In this document: piece after piece, positions 44,813-55,485 of the stretch
How the letters are laid out: every line of letters begins with the position of its first letter
Numbering within the stretch: the first letter of the stretch is position 1
Source: Chloromonas sp. AAM2
Taxonomy: Eukaryota > Chlorophyta > Chlorophyceae > Chlamydomonadales > Chlamydomonadaceae
Direction of reading: 5' to 3'
Length of the DNA stretch: 55,485 bases
Assembly (NCBI GenBank): GCA_004335635.1
Contig: QAXH01005270.1
Span: forward strand, 1,380 to 56,864
Position numbers and translations under genes: made by a program
The notes under the pieces: model-generated
Seen by the model: only the letters and a program-made list of their open reading frames with translations
Told to the model about the DNA's origin: nothing
Database searches by the model: none

Positions 44813-45818
44813 CCTGGTGCAAGCAGCGGATACACGCCGATTGACTGGTAGCGTCAATGTAATGAACTGCGCTGACCAATGTCAACCACCTGAAAATGTC
44901 TACCATGAGGTGGTGGACACTGGTCGGTAGACCGGTCTGAGCCTTGTGTTTAGAGGCACACGGGTCAACACGGTTCAGTAGCATGGTGCAGCCTTCTCTC
45001 ACATGCATGGATTTCTGACATTCGCGCTCCGTGCATGTGCCATCCCCTGGTGTAATTCCTGTACAACAGTGTCTTGCTTCAGTCATTCGTGAACAGGTGT
45101 CCCTTTGTCTGCACGTAGCACAAAACTCAGAACAGTCCTGAGAGTGGTCAAGCGTCCAGGCACAATTCTGAAGTAACTCTATTTCCGATCACCGGTAGGC
45201 GTTCCCCTTGCAGCTAAGGTCACTAGACCTGTCACTGTGGTTGCTACCGCCCGTATGCTGAATCTTCCGTGCCGGGTTCCTGCTGCACACCGCTCAGTAG
45301 CAGTCCATGCTCAAATGCTAAGGGTGCCTCTGTCCAACAGGCTCGCCGAAGTCAAGTGCAGCAGCACAGATGCTGGGCCCCCCTGCAACCCGCACTGCCG
45401 TGTGGGCATGCCTGCACCTGGCGCATGGATTAATATTATCCGCAAAGCCAGAATAAAAGGACAGTAGCACGTCAGCCTATTGTGGTAGTGGTTTGTTGCG
45501 CACTCAGGAGGGAGGGTAGGAGGCGTGCATGTCTTTCTCCTGGTCCATGGGTCCACAAGCCTCGGGAGGGTGGGCAGCTCTGACAATGCTCCTCTTGGCC
45601 TCCATGGGTTCGTCTTTGAAACACTCACGAGCAAGTCGAATGCGCGTGTCAAGTGCTCGTAGAACCGGTGCATGTGCCGAGCGTTTCCAGGCCATGCAAG
45701 CGCGCAACAGCCTCCTCGGTCGACACGCAATAATCTCAAGCTCGCAATGACGCTGTGTGGCAATCGTTAACAATGCCTTTTGCCTGCATTGGTAAGGAAA
45801 CAATTGGAAACTGTTGAT
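44813..45818. other. Intergenic, nothing recognised
   Basis: This lies between VTE3 copy 2 and casein kinase 1. Open frames on both strands (45237-45467 plus, 45311-45902 minus) have no recognised motif and overlap each other. Confidence 0.4.
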
Positions 45819-48800
45819 ATGGCCACTCCTGCGACCACATCGTCGCAGCCGCCTACGGATGTGATCGTGGCTGGGAAATTCAGGCAAGAACCTTGCCATC
45901 AAGCTGTTTAATTGTCTGTAGTAAAGAGGTCAGCTACAAACGCGCTGTATGCCGGTGTTTGTGCAGGCTTGGACGTAAACTAGGTGGCGGCAGCTTCGGA
46001 GAAATTTTCTTGGTGAGCCTGCCAAGGAAAGCAGCCGGAAACCCTGAGGCTGACGGTAGTACGACGGCTTTATCAGCACTTAATGGCGCTCGCTTGACGT
46101 TTTGCATGCTCTTGCACACGCAGGGCACAAACATTCAGACTGGGGAGGAGACCGGTGTCAAATTGGTAGGTGCCGTTCAGCAGGTCAGCGATGCCATGCG
46201 CGCCCTTTGCAACTCACCAGACAGATGTTCATGACAAGCAACCAGCCCCTTCACATTGTCCTGGTTGCAGGAGTCGGTCAAGGCGCGCCACCCTCAGCTG
46301 CTGTATGAGAGCAAGCTTTACAAAATATTGCAAGGGGGAGGTGAGAACAGGCCACACTGTGCAAGCATGCCTAGAATACAATCCCATGGCAGGTTCCTGT
46401 GGGACTGGCATGCGTGCCACGCATGCATGGCCCACATGCGTAGGTCATGCACCATTGCTTGTGCTTGCCCTTGAGCCACCTGTGGCTCACACCGTGCGCA
46501 TCACATGCACCATGCCTCTGCATGCAGCTGGCATACCCAACTTGAGATGGTATGGCGTGGAGGGCGAATACAATGTCATGGTTATCGATCTGCTGGGGCC
46601 CAGCTTAGAGGACCTCTTCAACTTCTGTAATCGGAAGTTTTCCATCAAGACAGTGCTCATGCTTGCTGACCAGATGGTGAGCGCACGTGTCACATGCGAT
46701 ACCCAGTTAGACAGGATGGCCGCTATTCAGCCAATACAGCCCAGCCAGGCAGCCTCAGCCGGAGCCACGGTGGTGTTGTTGTTGTTGTTAACATGGCCTT
46801 CAGTTCAGGGAGGACTGCTCAGCGGGGGCAGGGAGGAAAGGGGAACAGGCAACCTACTGGTCACCCTTATAACAAAGGTGGAGCCACAGCGCGCTGGGCA
46901 CAGCTCAAATGATGCCATCCAGCAGGACAGGCATATCAAGCACCACTGCCAGCAGCAGCAGGCCGTTCTGTCCAGCTATCAGTTTTCCTTCCTGTGCAGA
47001 CAGGCCTGACAGCAAGTGCAGTCATTCAATGAGGGCATGCATGCTCGTGTGCATGCATGCTCGTGTGCAGATTTCTCGGGTGGACTATTTGCACAATCGC
47101 AGCTTCATCCACAGAGACATAAAACCAGACAACTTCCTTATGGGTAAGACAACTTCCTTATGGGTAAGCCAAAGGATGGTCACTTGGCAAGGGTACACTA
47201 AGGCGGCATTGGCATGCGGGTGTCAGTTACCTTTCTAGCACTCAGGAGGCCATATGATGGGCGCACGATGGCCTGCATGTGATGCATGCTCGTTCGCCGA
47301 CAGAATTATCCAAGAGTTCATGTTACTGTTGGAATGCATGCAGTGGGTCTGCAGGCTGGGCGTCTGCAGGCATGAGTGCTCATTGCAGTGGGTCTGCATG
47401 CACCCATCACGGATTCAGTGTTGTTGATTTATCACATTTTCATTTTCTGGTAGTGGTACCAGGTCTTTCTCACTCGCACGCTCTTATCCTCTCTCTTGCT
47501 GCAGGACTTGGCAAGCGTGCTTACCAGGTCAACGTTATTGATTTTGGGCTTGCCAAGAAGTACCGCGATCCCAAGACCCATGTGCACATATCCTACTGTG
47601 AGAACAAGAACCTCACCGGCACAGCGCGGTATGCCTCTGTGAACACACACATGGGCATCGAACAGAGCAGGAGGGACGATTTGGAATCGCTGGGCTACGT
47701 GTTCATGTATTTCTTGCGAGGCAGCCTGCCCTGGCAGGGACTGCAAGCAGCAACCAAGAAGCAGAAGTACGAGAAAATCAGCGAGAAGAAAGTCAAGACA
47801 CCCTTTGAGGTGCGGCAGCGAGTCGTGGTGTGGTCCTGCCCTGCGTACAGTGCACACCAACAGTTGTATGTTGAATCAGGACAGAACAGGGACAGGTCAG
47901 GATGCATGGAGACAATGCTACGACAGGTTGTCTCTGCTGGTACTGCTCAACCAGGTTAGCCCATGAGGTGCATCCGCCCTTCAGGCGTTGCATCATACCA
48001 TGAAGGTGTGATCAGCACATGGTAGGCTTGTCGTATGCTTGTGGTTGCCGCTGCAGGCTCTATGCAAGGGCTTCCCCCCCGAGTTTGTCATGTACTTCAA
48101 CTACGTGCGCTCGCTGCGGTTCGAGGACAAGCCGGACTATGCCTACCTGCGGAGGCTGTTCAGGGACCTGTTCGCCAAAGAAGGTACAGACATATACTGT
48201 GTTGCACATGGCTTTTATGAGGTTGAGATACGTTGAGAAAGATCAGAGCGTCCCAGCACAGCAACTGAGGCAAGTGGTATGCTATCTCTTGTTGCCTGCT
48301 TGGTAGCATCAGCATGCAGGCATGTAAGGAATACTACTAGCAACGCAACCCGGGAAAGACTGGAGTGGTTGATGCCATCTTCTGCATGGGGACACATGTT
48401 CCGTGCCTACATTCCTTCAGCTTCGAATCCTCACTGGGTTGCTGGGCACTGCTTGTCTTGTGATGCGTGTGGTTCATGCCTGACCTGTCACAGGGTATAG
48501 CTGGGACTTTGTGTTTGACTGGACAATCCTTAAGTTCCAGCGAGCCGCTAACGGCGGGTCCGAGCGGCCCACCACTGCGGACGTGTCGCTCATGCGACAA
48601 CTGCCCAGCGAACAGAACATGGCAGAAGCGACGCCGTCATTCAGAAGGTACGGATTTGCGAGTTCACAGGTCATGGGACAGGCAGCAGGTGGCCGAGCCG
48701 AGGATACAGGGGCATGGGAGAGCGTGGCAGGCAAAGGCATGATGCCTGTTGTTGGGCAGGCAAAGGCTCAATCTGCCTCAGGTTGCTGTGGAAGAGCCGA

Positions 48801-49904
48801 ATGCTGTGCTCTCAACAGGCCCAGCCTTCTTTTGCCTCAGGTTTCTGTGCTATCAGCCCGTTAGGTGTGTCCTACTGTCCCGCTGTGCCGTCGCAGAGAT
48901 GAAAGCAAGGCGCGTGCAGCAGGAATGACAGGGTTGGCAGCAACACCCAGCATACTGGCGCAGCAACACGCCGCACGGAGAACTCAGCCCACCCCCAGTA
49001 CCAACACAGCACTCGCCACAGCCACAGCCACCCCCACGCCCCAGCCAGCCGCCGCCTCCGCCTCCCAGCAACAGACGCCTTCCCAGCCGCAAGGGCAAAC
49101 CACACCGCATCAGCAGACAGCCCAGCAGACGCCCACGCAAGCGTCACAGCCCACACCACCACACCATGCATCCACATCAGAAGTCCAGCCAGCGCATGTG
49201 CCTGTGCCAGCCTCACATGCTGCGCCTTTGCATGGTGAGTCAAGATGGAATTGATGAGCTGATTGAGAACAGTAACAAACTGTGACCGGATACATGGCAT
49301 AGTTAACTGCCAAAGGCCAGTTGCAGACAGTGGACGCTGTTGACTCTTTTTCGTGCTGCTGGATATTTTTGGCACTTATTGCCTGCATGCCGAGCTGGCA
49401 AGGTTTGCCAACGTCGCACCGGCAATCAACCATACCGCAGGCCCATAGCGGTGGACAACAAGTGTGCAGACTGATTCGCTTCACTGTGTGTGTGTGTGTG
49501 TGGCCCACAGGTGACACCTCTGCCCGTGTGCCGGCCCAGCCCCAGTCGCCCGCAGCGGGTGCGCGGGGCACTGAGACAGTGGCTTCCACAGCGGCAGGGC
49601 TGGAGCGGCCCTCATCCTCGTCCTCACGCGTGCGCAAGACATTGGTGAGGGACACACTGCCCCCAGGGCTATGGGCAACATGGGACTGCATGTATCACTT
49701 GCATTCGTCACAACGTCATGGTCGGATGACCCAGTTTCACGGTCATGGAAGGTTCAACAGCAGCTACTGGCCTGCCTGGTGTGGTGCTTGCGCTGTGAAC
49801 TGGTGCTGATTCCTCGCCCTGGCATTGGTCTCATCGCCATTTCCCACTGATTGGTGCATTTGGTACGCCTTGTTTGCCTGCAGCAATCCCTTTTTACCAG
49901 ATAA
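45819..49904 (+). CDS. Casein kinase 1 (CK1) family protein kinase, 11-12 exons
   Basis: Exons: 45819-45883, 45967-46012, 46124-46165, 46271-46340, 46528-46676, 47071-47143, 47505-47809, 48057-48183, 48494-48647, 48897-49234, 49511-49644 and tentatively 49884-49904 (QSLFTR, stop). Phases join to about 507 residues. Motifs in order: glycine loop [13 protein letters not shown]-binding Lys in TGVKLESVK (residue 50), CK1 signature [30 protein letters not shown], catalytic loop HRDIKPDNF (Asp 140), [10 protein letters not shown] (Asp 161), the CK1 activation segment [15 protein letters not shown] in place of APE, and [20 protein letters not shown]. The tail is Gln/Thr/Pro-rich and Ser-rich ([18 protein letters not shown]). 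The kinase domain is the cytosolic/nuclear Ser/Thr type acting on primed acidic sites. Intron 1 has a GC donor. The donor of exon 6 is tandemly duplicated. The last exon is the weakest call. Confidence 0.93.
47129..47168 (+). repeat. 20-bp tandem duplication over a CK1 splice donor
   Basis: ACAACTTCCTTATGGGTAAG is present twice back to back, so the end of exon 6 (DNFLM) and its GTAAG donor are duplicated. Use of the second donor would add 20 nt and shift the frame. Confidence 0.95.
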
Positions 49905-51017
49905 GCCACTGCTGCTGCGGCATTGGCCGTGGACGGCTTGCACCCTGCTGGACTGCACACGCTGCGGCGCTCGCTCAGCAACTTGCTGCGGTTGCTGTCA
50001 TATGTAGACAGCTCTTGGAACATTTCACTGCAGCTTCGCTGTCTTCGTGCTGCACCAGCACAATAAGCAGGCATTTGAATGCGATCTTTGGATGTTTGAC
50101 CCCAGCACACGGAGTCTTGAGCAGGCCTCCATAGCATCTTCAAAGAATCACACGCCCAAAAGAAGATGTTGCTTGGAACAAAGTGTGTTGATCCGTGCAG
50201 CGCAGCGGCGACAAGCTGTGGCTTTGGCTGCCTGGTCCCGGCCACGGCCTTGCCCTTCCAGCCCTCCCCGGCCCCACTGCAGCAGTGCTGTGGGCTGCCC
50301 TGTGACTGCTGTGTGCGTTCTAATGTTTGTTGGTTTCGCTGCTGGTCCGGGGCCTGTGCCTGCCTTGCTGCTCGCTTGGCATTGGGTCGGGTGTGCTGTT
50401 ATGACCAGCCAGATGCTGGCCTAGGCTTGATAGGCCTGTGTTAGTGGGCTTGATGACATCCCATTAACCTACTTTTCCATTTCACATCCAGCACGTGATT
50501 GCTTGCGGATGTTCAACAGACGAACCATTGAATCTATCCACGTGTTTCCTGATCGTAAAGATTGGCTGCATTTCGGACTGCCTACTGTTGGCTGTGCTGT
50601 AGCATAAGAGCAGTGTTTCGCTTGCACCAGCTGTGTATTTCTTTTCAGGCGTTGGCACATGCAGGTATTGTGGCCAGCTGATCTGGACGAACTTCTCCCA
50701 ACAGGCTCACACAGGAACCCTTGTTCGTTTCCTTTTGAACCTCCTTGCCGAACCCGCCCTTCTTGACATGAGAAAGGGCTTGTAAACAGTTCTTTGAAAC
50801 GACAGTCGCCTCGTTACTGCAATGTGCGCCAGCTTCCTTCTGCACAGTGTCCTGTGGCAGAGGATCGCTGTTTGTTGTTTGTCGCACTGCAGCCAGCGAC
50901 CCCATCCCTGATATGCTGATCACACACGCGTGTGACCGTTCTGGGAGGACCTCCATTCAACAACTGTCGCGACACGGCCTTCATGTTCCATGCACGCTGA
51001 ACATCAGCGTACTTCGT
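49905..51017. other. Intergenic or 3' UTR; nothing recognised
   Basis: Cysteine-rich open frames on the plus strand (for example about 50166-50444) have no motif. No RNA gene or repeat was identified. Confidence 0.35.
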
Positions 51018-51422
51018 ATCAACGTCGTGGAGAAGACCAGCAGTGCGACTGCCGGAGCATCAGTGGAGCAGCTGGAGGAGGCAAACCAGGCAGGCCTCGT
51101 CATGATCGCCTTGCTCAACCGGCAGCTGGCAGAGAAGAACCAACAGCTGAAGGAGGCGCGCCTCGTCGTCGAATTGCTTCTCAAGAAGCTGGAGCGGGCC
51201 ACAGCACGCAGAAGCACTGGCGGCGCCAGCACCGCCTCTGCCCCCGTCGCCCCTCCTACACCACCCACATCGAAGGACGGCTTCTCTCTCACCCTGCAGC
51301 CGGACTCAAACCAGCACTCCGCCTGGTCCTCGTTCTGGGTCACAGGCCGAGACCTCAAGGCTGTTCTGGACAGGGTGCACCGCGAAGGTAAGCACGTGGA
51401 GACGTGCGCCTCGGCAATATGA
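51018..51422 (+). CDS. Unidentified coiled-coil protein (C-terminal exon or single exon)
   Basis: The frame has strong coiled-coil character: SVEQLEEANQAGLVMIALLN, RQLAEKNQQLKEARLVVELL and LKKLERATARR. A Ser/Ala/Thr/Pro linker and WSSFWVTGRDLKAVLDRVHR follow. Reading through a possible GTAAGC donor at 51388 gives a short tail and a stop at 51420-51422. The opposite strand looks less protein-like. The 5' boundary is not resolved (an acceptor near 51006 is possible). I do not recognise the family. It could be a separate gene or a distal exon of the casein kinase 1 gene, though nothing in the sequence ties them together. Confidence 0.45.
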   Translation: MNVVEKTSSATAGASVEQLEEANQAGLVMIALLNRQLAEKNQQLKEARLVVELLLKKLERATARRSTGGASTASAPVAPPTPPTSKDGFSLTLQPDSNQHSAWSSFWVTGRDLKAVLDRVHREGKHVETCASAI

Positions 51423-51959
51423 TGGCACGGCTCTATCCCAACCGGCGGTGGCAGTTGTGCTTTGTGGACGTTGACTGGGCGGGTTCGGCAGATCAATCAG
51501 ATCTCTCGGAGACTGAGAAGGACCAAAATCCGCCGTCTCCAGTGATCACGCGTCTCTCCCTTGCGAGGCAGGCACCTGCAGCACCAAGACTTAGTTGCAC
51601 CCATAGTGGCTCGCAGAAGCGCCCGCAATACGCACACATCTGTCGATTCCAGTAGCGTGAGTACTGAGAGTACTGTTGCCAACGTGGAAGATTAACAGCA
51701 TGGTTTCCTTGCTTGTACATGGAGTTCCAACTGCATTTTGCAGCATATTGTAGCCTGTCTCTCCTTGAGCTTCCTTGTGTATGTCCGTGCCCTCACAAGG
51801 CAGTGGTTGTGCTGTACGCACGCTCTGGAGTCCCTCCCCTCTTGCGATGGGTTGGGCTGCGCGTTTCACGCCTTAGGAAGAAGTCAGACAGTCACTTCTT
51901 ACATGCGTTGAACATTGTAGGAATGTGTACTGTGTGTGGCCCACTGGAGAACATTTTGC

Positions 51960-52242
51960 AATTCGCGCAAACAATTGATATTTGCGTTGGACGTGCTTCC
52001 TGGTGTGCACTCCCTTCTTGTAAGCACGTTAACACTCTACTGTGCTGGTTCCCTCGAACTTTTGGTTGCTTACAAGGAGGGAGTGCACACTAGAACGCAA
52101 TCAAGTATTTGCGCAAATGGTACATTTCTCCCAGTAAAGGGGAATCTAGCCGTGTCAGCAAGGGGTGGTGAGGCCCTCGTGGCTGTCACCCCACAGGACA
52201 CCTTCCGAAAGCGCCCCATGGTGTGCACTCCCTCCTTGTAAC
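51960..52242. repeat. Cluster of family C repeats in inverted arrangement
   Basis: An inverted copy at about 51970-52025 (TTGCGTTGGACGTGCTTCC, then GTGTGCACTCCCTTCTTGTA) faces a direct copy at 52068-52091 (CTTACAAGGAGGGAGTGCAC). They can form a 21-22 bp stem with a loop of about 44 nt. A third, inverted copy ends at 52241. TCCCTCCCCTCTTG at about 51831 also resembles part of family D. No coding sequence. Confidence 0.75.
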
Positions 52243-53051
52243 ACATGATGCTAACGGGGCGCGTTACACACCGCGTTGGAGCCTCAGGATCGGAACATGC
52301 TCATGAGAGGAGCGCATGGCACCCATGCACATATGATCAGACCTTGGGCTGGCCAGGGAGGCATAGGAGTGTTAGGCATGATCAAACGATCTTGACAGCG
52401 TCAGCTCATGTCTGAGGGTCCACGCCTCGCACTAGGGTCTTGGACTTGAGCGCTGGAGGTTTCACTGCGGCCACACAATGGAATTCTGGGGCTAACAAAA
52501 TCCTGGCTTGTTGGCATCCATGATCACCACATTGCAGCCACACAATGCACACGGTTCCTTCACGCGGCTCACATCAATTGCCCACTATCACAGGTGGCAT
52601 CGCATGGCTGCCACCGCCAGAACACTGGCAAGGCAGGTCACTAGCGCTGGACGCATCTCAGGACTCTATCATTGGATGGCATGGCATGTGTGCATTCAGA
52701 ACCCTGTAAGCAGCTGCACAGTACACATCAAGTGCGAGTGCAGGCAGGGCGGCAAGGGGCTGGGGTCCACAGCAATGGCTTGAGCAGGGTGTGACGACGT
52801 TTAATTCCTTCCCACATGCTTGTACTGATAATCTCATGCAAGCCATTGTTTGTGTACCTGCGCTGCTGTGTACCGCATAATTGTTCTCCTATTTAGATTT
52901 GAGCTCTATCCCAGACATGCAAAGTGTGTACTGCACCACGTCATGTCCTTCATCCCCTCCCAGCATCTCCTGCCTTTGCTCCGCCGGTGGTTCACCACAC
53001 GCCTGCCGCCTGCCCCCAGTACCGCATCCTCGCTACGTGGTCCGCCCATGT
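52243..53051. other. Intergenic, nothing recognised
   Basis: This lies between the family C cluster and the end of the armadillo-like gene. No supported gene. Confidence 0.4.
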
Positions 53052-55485
53052 TTACTCACTGAGTCCCATTGACAGGCCCGGCCCCGTCGCCCCACGGGCG
53101 AGCAGGTCCTTCTGTGCCGCTGCCACCGCCCCCGCCAGGTGGGCAGGGATCTTTTGGAGGCCCTGCTCCACCACCCCGGAGGATGGGAACGGTCGCTCGT
53201 AATGCTGCGGGAGTGAAACATGGGCATGAGAAGTGCCGAGGCACAAAGCTATTCAGACAGTTGTACAACAGACACGACTGTTGAGTGGTCAAGGTGCTTG
53301 GTGAGCTGTTCGGTCGTCCTGATGTCGCCCAAATGTGCCGCATCTTTATTTCTTTGAACTGGCATCTGTATCAGACACGCTTAACCATGCCACGTCGTCC
53401 AAGCATTCGCGTCTTTGAGCTGCCTGTATCCAACACTGTTGAGTCGGGCATGCCTGGTGATACAAGCACTCCCTTGAACTGACAAAGACAGCGTTCAAGA
53501 GCTGCGGCCACAATCGCCGTTCGGGTCCATCCACAACAGAACCAGAAACTCTGCTGGGTACCTAGCTAGGTTGTGGATTGAAGCCCCTGCTCACCCTGCT
53601 GGGCACATTGGCTCCGTGTATGTAGGTGGGGACCTTGTACAGCTGCAGGTGCGGCATCAACTGGGCGCTCATGCTCAGGTTGATCAGCATCTGGCGGGCG
53701 TTCCATCTGCAACGGACAACACGGGATGAGCGCAGGGATGCCCCGGTTCACACAGCAACCAGAGCCGGTCTGCAGCAGCCGCAGTGTGTTCCATTGATGC
53801 TCGGCACTATGCAAGGGCTCCGGCTGGCCTAGGGGTTATAAACCAAAACCGTGCTACTGGAAGGTGTGCCAGCATACTTGTGGGTGCAATAACGCCGTGT
53901 AATATAATATAATATATATAATATATTGTAAATATAATATGATAATGCCACGTCTTTCAACGGTCTGCGTTGGTCAGCAACCAGCCGCCGCCACTCAATT
54001 AAGTACTGTAAGATCATTGCGGACCAGTTCAATGTCAGTTGGGGTAAACATGAGCTTTACGGCGTACCTTGCTGGATGTATCTTGGACTCCAAAAGGGGC
54101 AGCAGGTAGCGCACCGCCTTGGCAGCCACCACCGCCTGACGCTGCTCACCGTCCAAGCTGCACCAATGCAATCAACAAGTCAAACAAAACAAAGTATACC
54201 AACGATGATGCAACAAAGAACTTGTGATTGAGCGTGCATGGTGCATTTGTTGGCTGAGTTTGCGTCGGTGTTCACGCCTGCGTGTGCAGGTGTGCCACTG
54301 GCTCTGATGATGCAGTCATGATGCGATGAGAAGAAAACAAGTGCACACTCAAACAACGAAGAGTACTTCTTAGCTGAATGAGCAAGGTGTGTTTGTTGTT
54401 GGAATTGTGTGGGTGACCGTGTGGGTGTACATGCACATGTGGGCTCCAATGGGTTCTGGTGATGCACGGATGATGCACATGATGCACATGATGCCCACCT
54501 GACCATCCGCAGCACTGCGCTGGCCCATGTCTGCACCTCCCCCATGCCTGGCTCAAGCTTCCCTTTCTTCTTCTTGCCACCCTTCTTCTTCTGCACAAGG
54601 ACAAGTATAAACAAGCGCATGGCATGGTGTGCAAGGGTTGGCTGGCACGTGAAGGAGGCTTTCGCACTCGGACGTGACCGCCCTGAAATTACTTCTCGAC
54701 CAAGTGCCAGGCCTTGAAGACTTTCCAGCCCTGGACTCCCTTGCCTTGCATTGGCCTGCCCTTCCTGGGATGCTCCGCTTCCACCACTTGCCCGCTTGTC
54801 TCACCCACACGCCAAGCAAACCAGCCTTCAACAGATGGCAGCACGGGCAGATCTGCTGCTCTCCACCCACCTTTGGGTTCCCCTTTCCTCCCTTGTCGCC
54901 GTCTGTGTGCCCCCCCTCGCCCGCTGCAGCCGCGGCCTCTAGGTCGGGCAGCGGCCCCTCGGGCCCCACACATAACAACACAAGCGGGGGGACGGCGCCT
55001 CCCTGAAGCACACACACAGGCGAACAGACACAACAACTAAGCATGAGCACAACAACCACGTAACAATGGCATGTCTATTGTGCTTGTTGTTGATGCGACT
55101 GTCACATACACTGTACGCGGCTGTCTGGTACCTAGGAAACTAATTCTAACGCTCACAGGCATGCGCTGGTGGACCTGCACGTTGGACACAAGGCGCAACA
55201 TGGGGCGTTGCACTAAGCATGGCAGGTCAGTGCACCATGCATGCCCCATGGATCCGTCTCCAACTCCCCCCCGCCTGAGCCCCACCTCGGCCACTATCTT
55301 TGCCCGCTGTGCAATCTCCGCCTTGGTTGCTTCATCCAGGAGGGAGTCATCCGACACACTCGGGTCCTGCGGGGCAGCGGACACACCTAACCATCAACCT
55401 GGCCTGACCTGCCTGAGGCGTGGCCAGTAAACACTAAACTTGGACTCACAGCAGACACTACCCACGTTCGCGCTGGTGCACCCTC
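53052..55485 (-). CDS. Armadillo/HEAT-like helical repeat protein (5' end outside window)
   Basis: Minus-strand exons 55366-55286, 55002-54871, 54590-54499, 54157-54068, 53706-53595 and 53204-53052. Phases across the last four agree and end at a stop. They encode DPSVSDDSLLDEATKAEIAQ, AVPPLVLLCVGPEGPLPDLE, a charged KKKGGKKKKGKLEPG, VQTWASAVLRMVR, LDGEQRQAVVAAKAVRYLLP, WNARQMLINLSMSAQLMPHL and GVVEQGLQKIPAHLAGAVAA with a C-terminal SMGLSE. Leu/Ala-rich helical pairs with conserved small and Asn residues suggest armadillo-type repeats, but no diagnostic subfamily motif was found. The C-terminal exon is read on this strand in preference to a proline-rich plus-strand frame, because its phase and acceptor fit. 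Function unknown; a scaffold role is a guess. Confidence 0.65.
53899..53945. repeat. AT-rich low-complexity tract in an intron of the armadillo-like gene
   Basis: A run of TAATA/ATATA units (for example TAATATAATATAATATATAT) in otherwise GC-moderate sequence. Confidence 0.9.

Noticed and set aside
45237..45467. Plus-strand frame resembling a short targeting peptide upstream of CK1
   Set aside because: No splice partner and no homologous motif downstream; CK1 has its own start at 45819.
53069..53284. Proline-rich plus-strand frame (VPLPPPPPGGQGSFGGPAPPP)
   Set aside because: The minus strand over the same bases gives a helical C-terminal exon with a good acceptor and exact phase to the preceding armadillo-like exon, ending in a stop. 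The proline-rich frame is its antisense shadow.
1..55485. CRISPR arrays, bacterial operons or ribosome-binding sites
   Set aside because: The repeats are tandem or inverted without regular spacers, genes are intron-rich and on both strands, and the proteins are eukaryotic.

Overview
The window is nuclear DNA of a photosynthetic eukaryote, most probably a chlorophyte green alga. Genes are split into many short exons by GT-AG introns and a noticeable number of GC-AG introns. Two genes have TGTAA, the usual green-algal polyadenylation signal, close behind the stop. Two plastid tocopherol-pathway genes, a plant-type dihydrodipicolinate reductase and a mitochondrial-type gamma carbonic anhydrase are present. 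Between the genes lie decayed transposons and short inverted-repeat elements. Exon coordinates were read by hand from splice signals, reading-frame phase and protein similarity, so individual boundaries may be off by a few bases.

Layout. 1-1067 (+): 3' part of an RCC1-type repeat protein with one membrane span. 1.1-9.5 kb: gene-poor and repeat-rich. It holds a frameshifted Fanzor (eukaryotic TnpB-like RNA-guided nuclease) at 4417-5465 (-), a detached piece of nuclear large-subunit rRNA at 8145-8359 (-), and several MITE-like elements. 9524-13303 (+): gamma carbonic anhydrase in eight exons, with a hAT transposase remnant in its sixth intron. 14693-16234 (-): NUDCD2-type CS-domain co-chaperone in four exons. 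16829-21986 (-): large SGNH-hydrolase-type esterase with a signal peptide. 24435 to about 30240 (-): Pumilio/PUF RNA-binding protein. 30.3-33.4 kb: nested mobile-element debris. 33449-34051 (-): splicing factor SF3B5, head to head with 34219-35758 (+), plastid dihydrodipicolinate reductase. 36333-39946 and 41518-44812 (+): tandem duplicate MPBQ/MSBQ methyltransferases (VTE3) with a third decayed fragment between them. 45819-49904 (+): casein kinase 1. About 51018-51422 (+): unidentified coiled-coil protein. 53052-55485 (-): armadillo-like protein running off the right edge.

The genes are not an operon and mostly do unrelated housekeeping work: mitochondrial complex I/carbon metabolism, protein folding, post-transcriptional control, splicing, lysine synthesis, plastoquinone/tocopherol synthesis and signalling. 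The most unusual content is the Fanzor copy, the VTE3 duplication (with apparent exon-level gene conversion, an intron difference and a dapB fragment lodged in an intron), and the several families of inverted-repeat elements.
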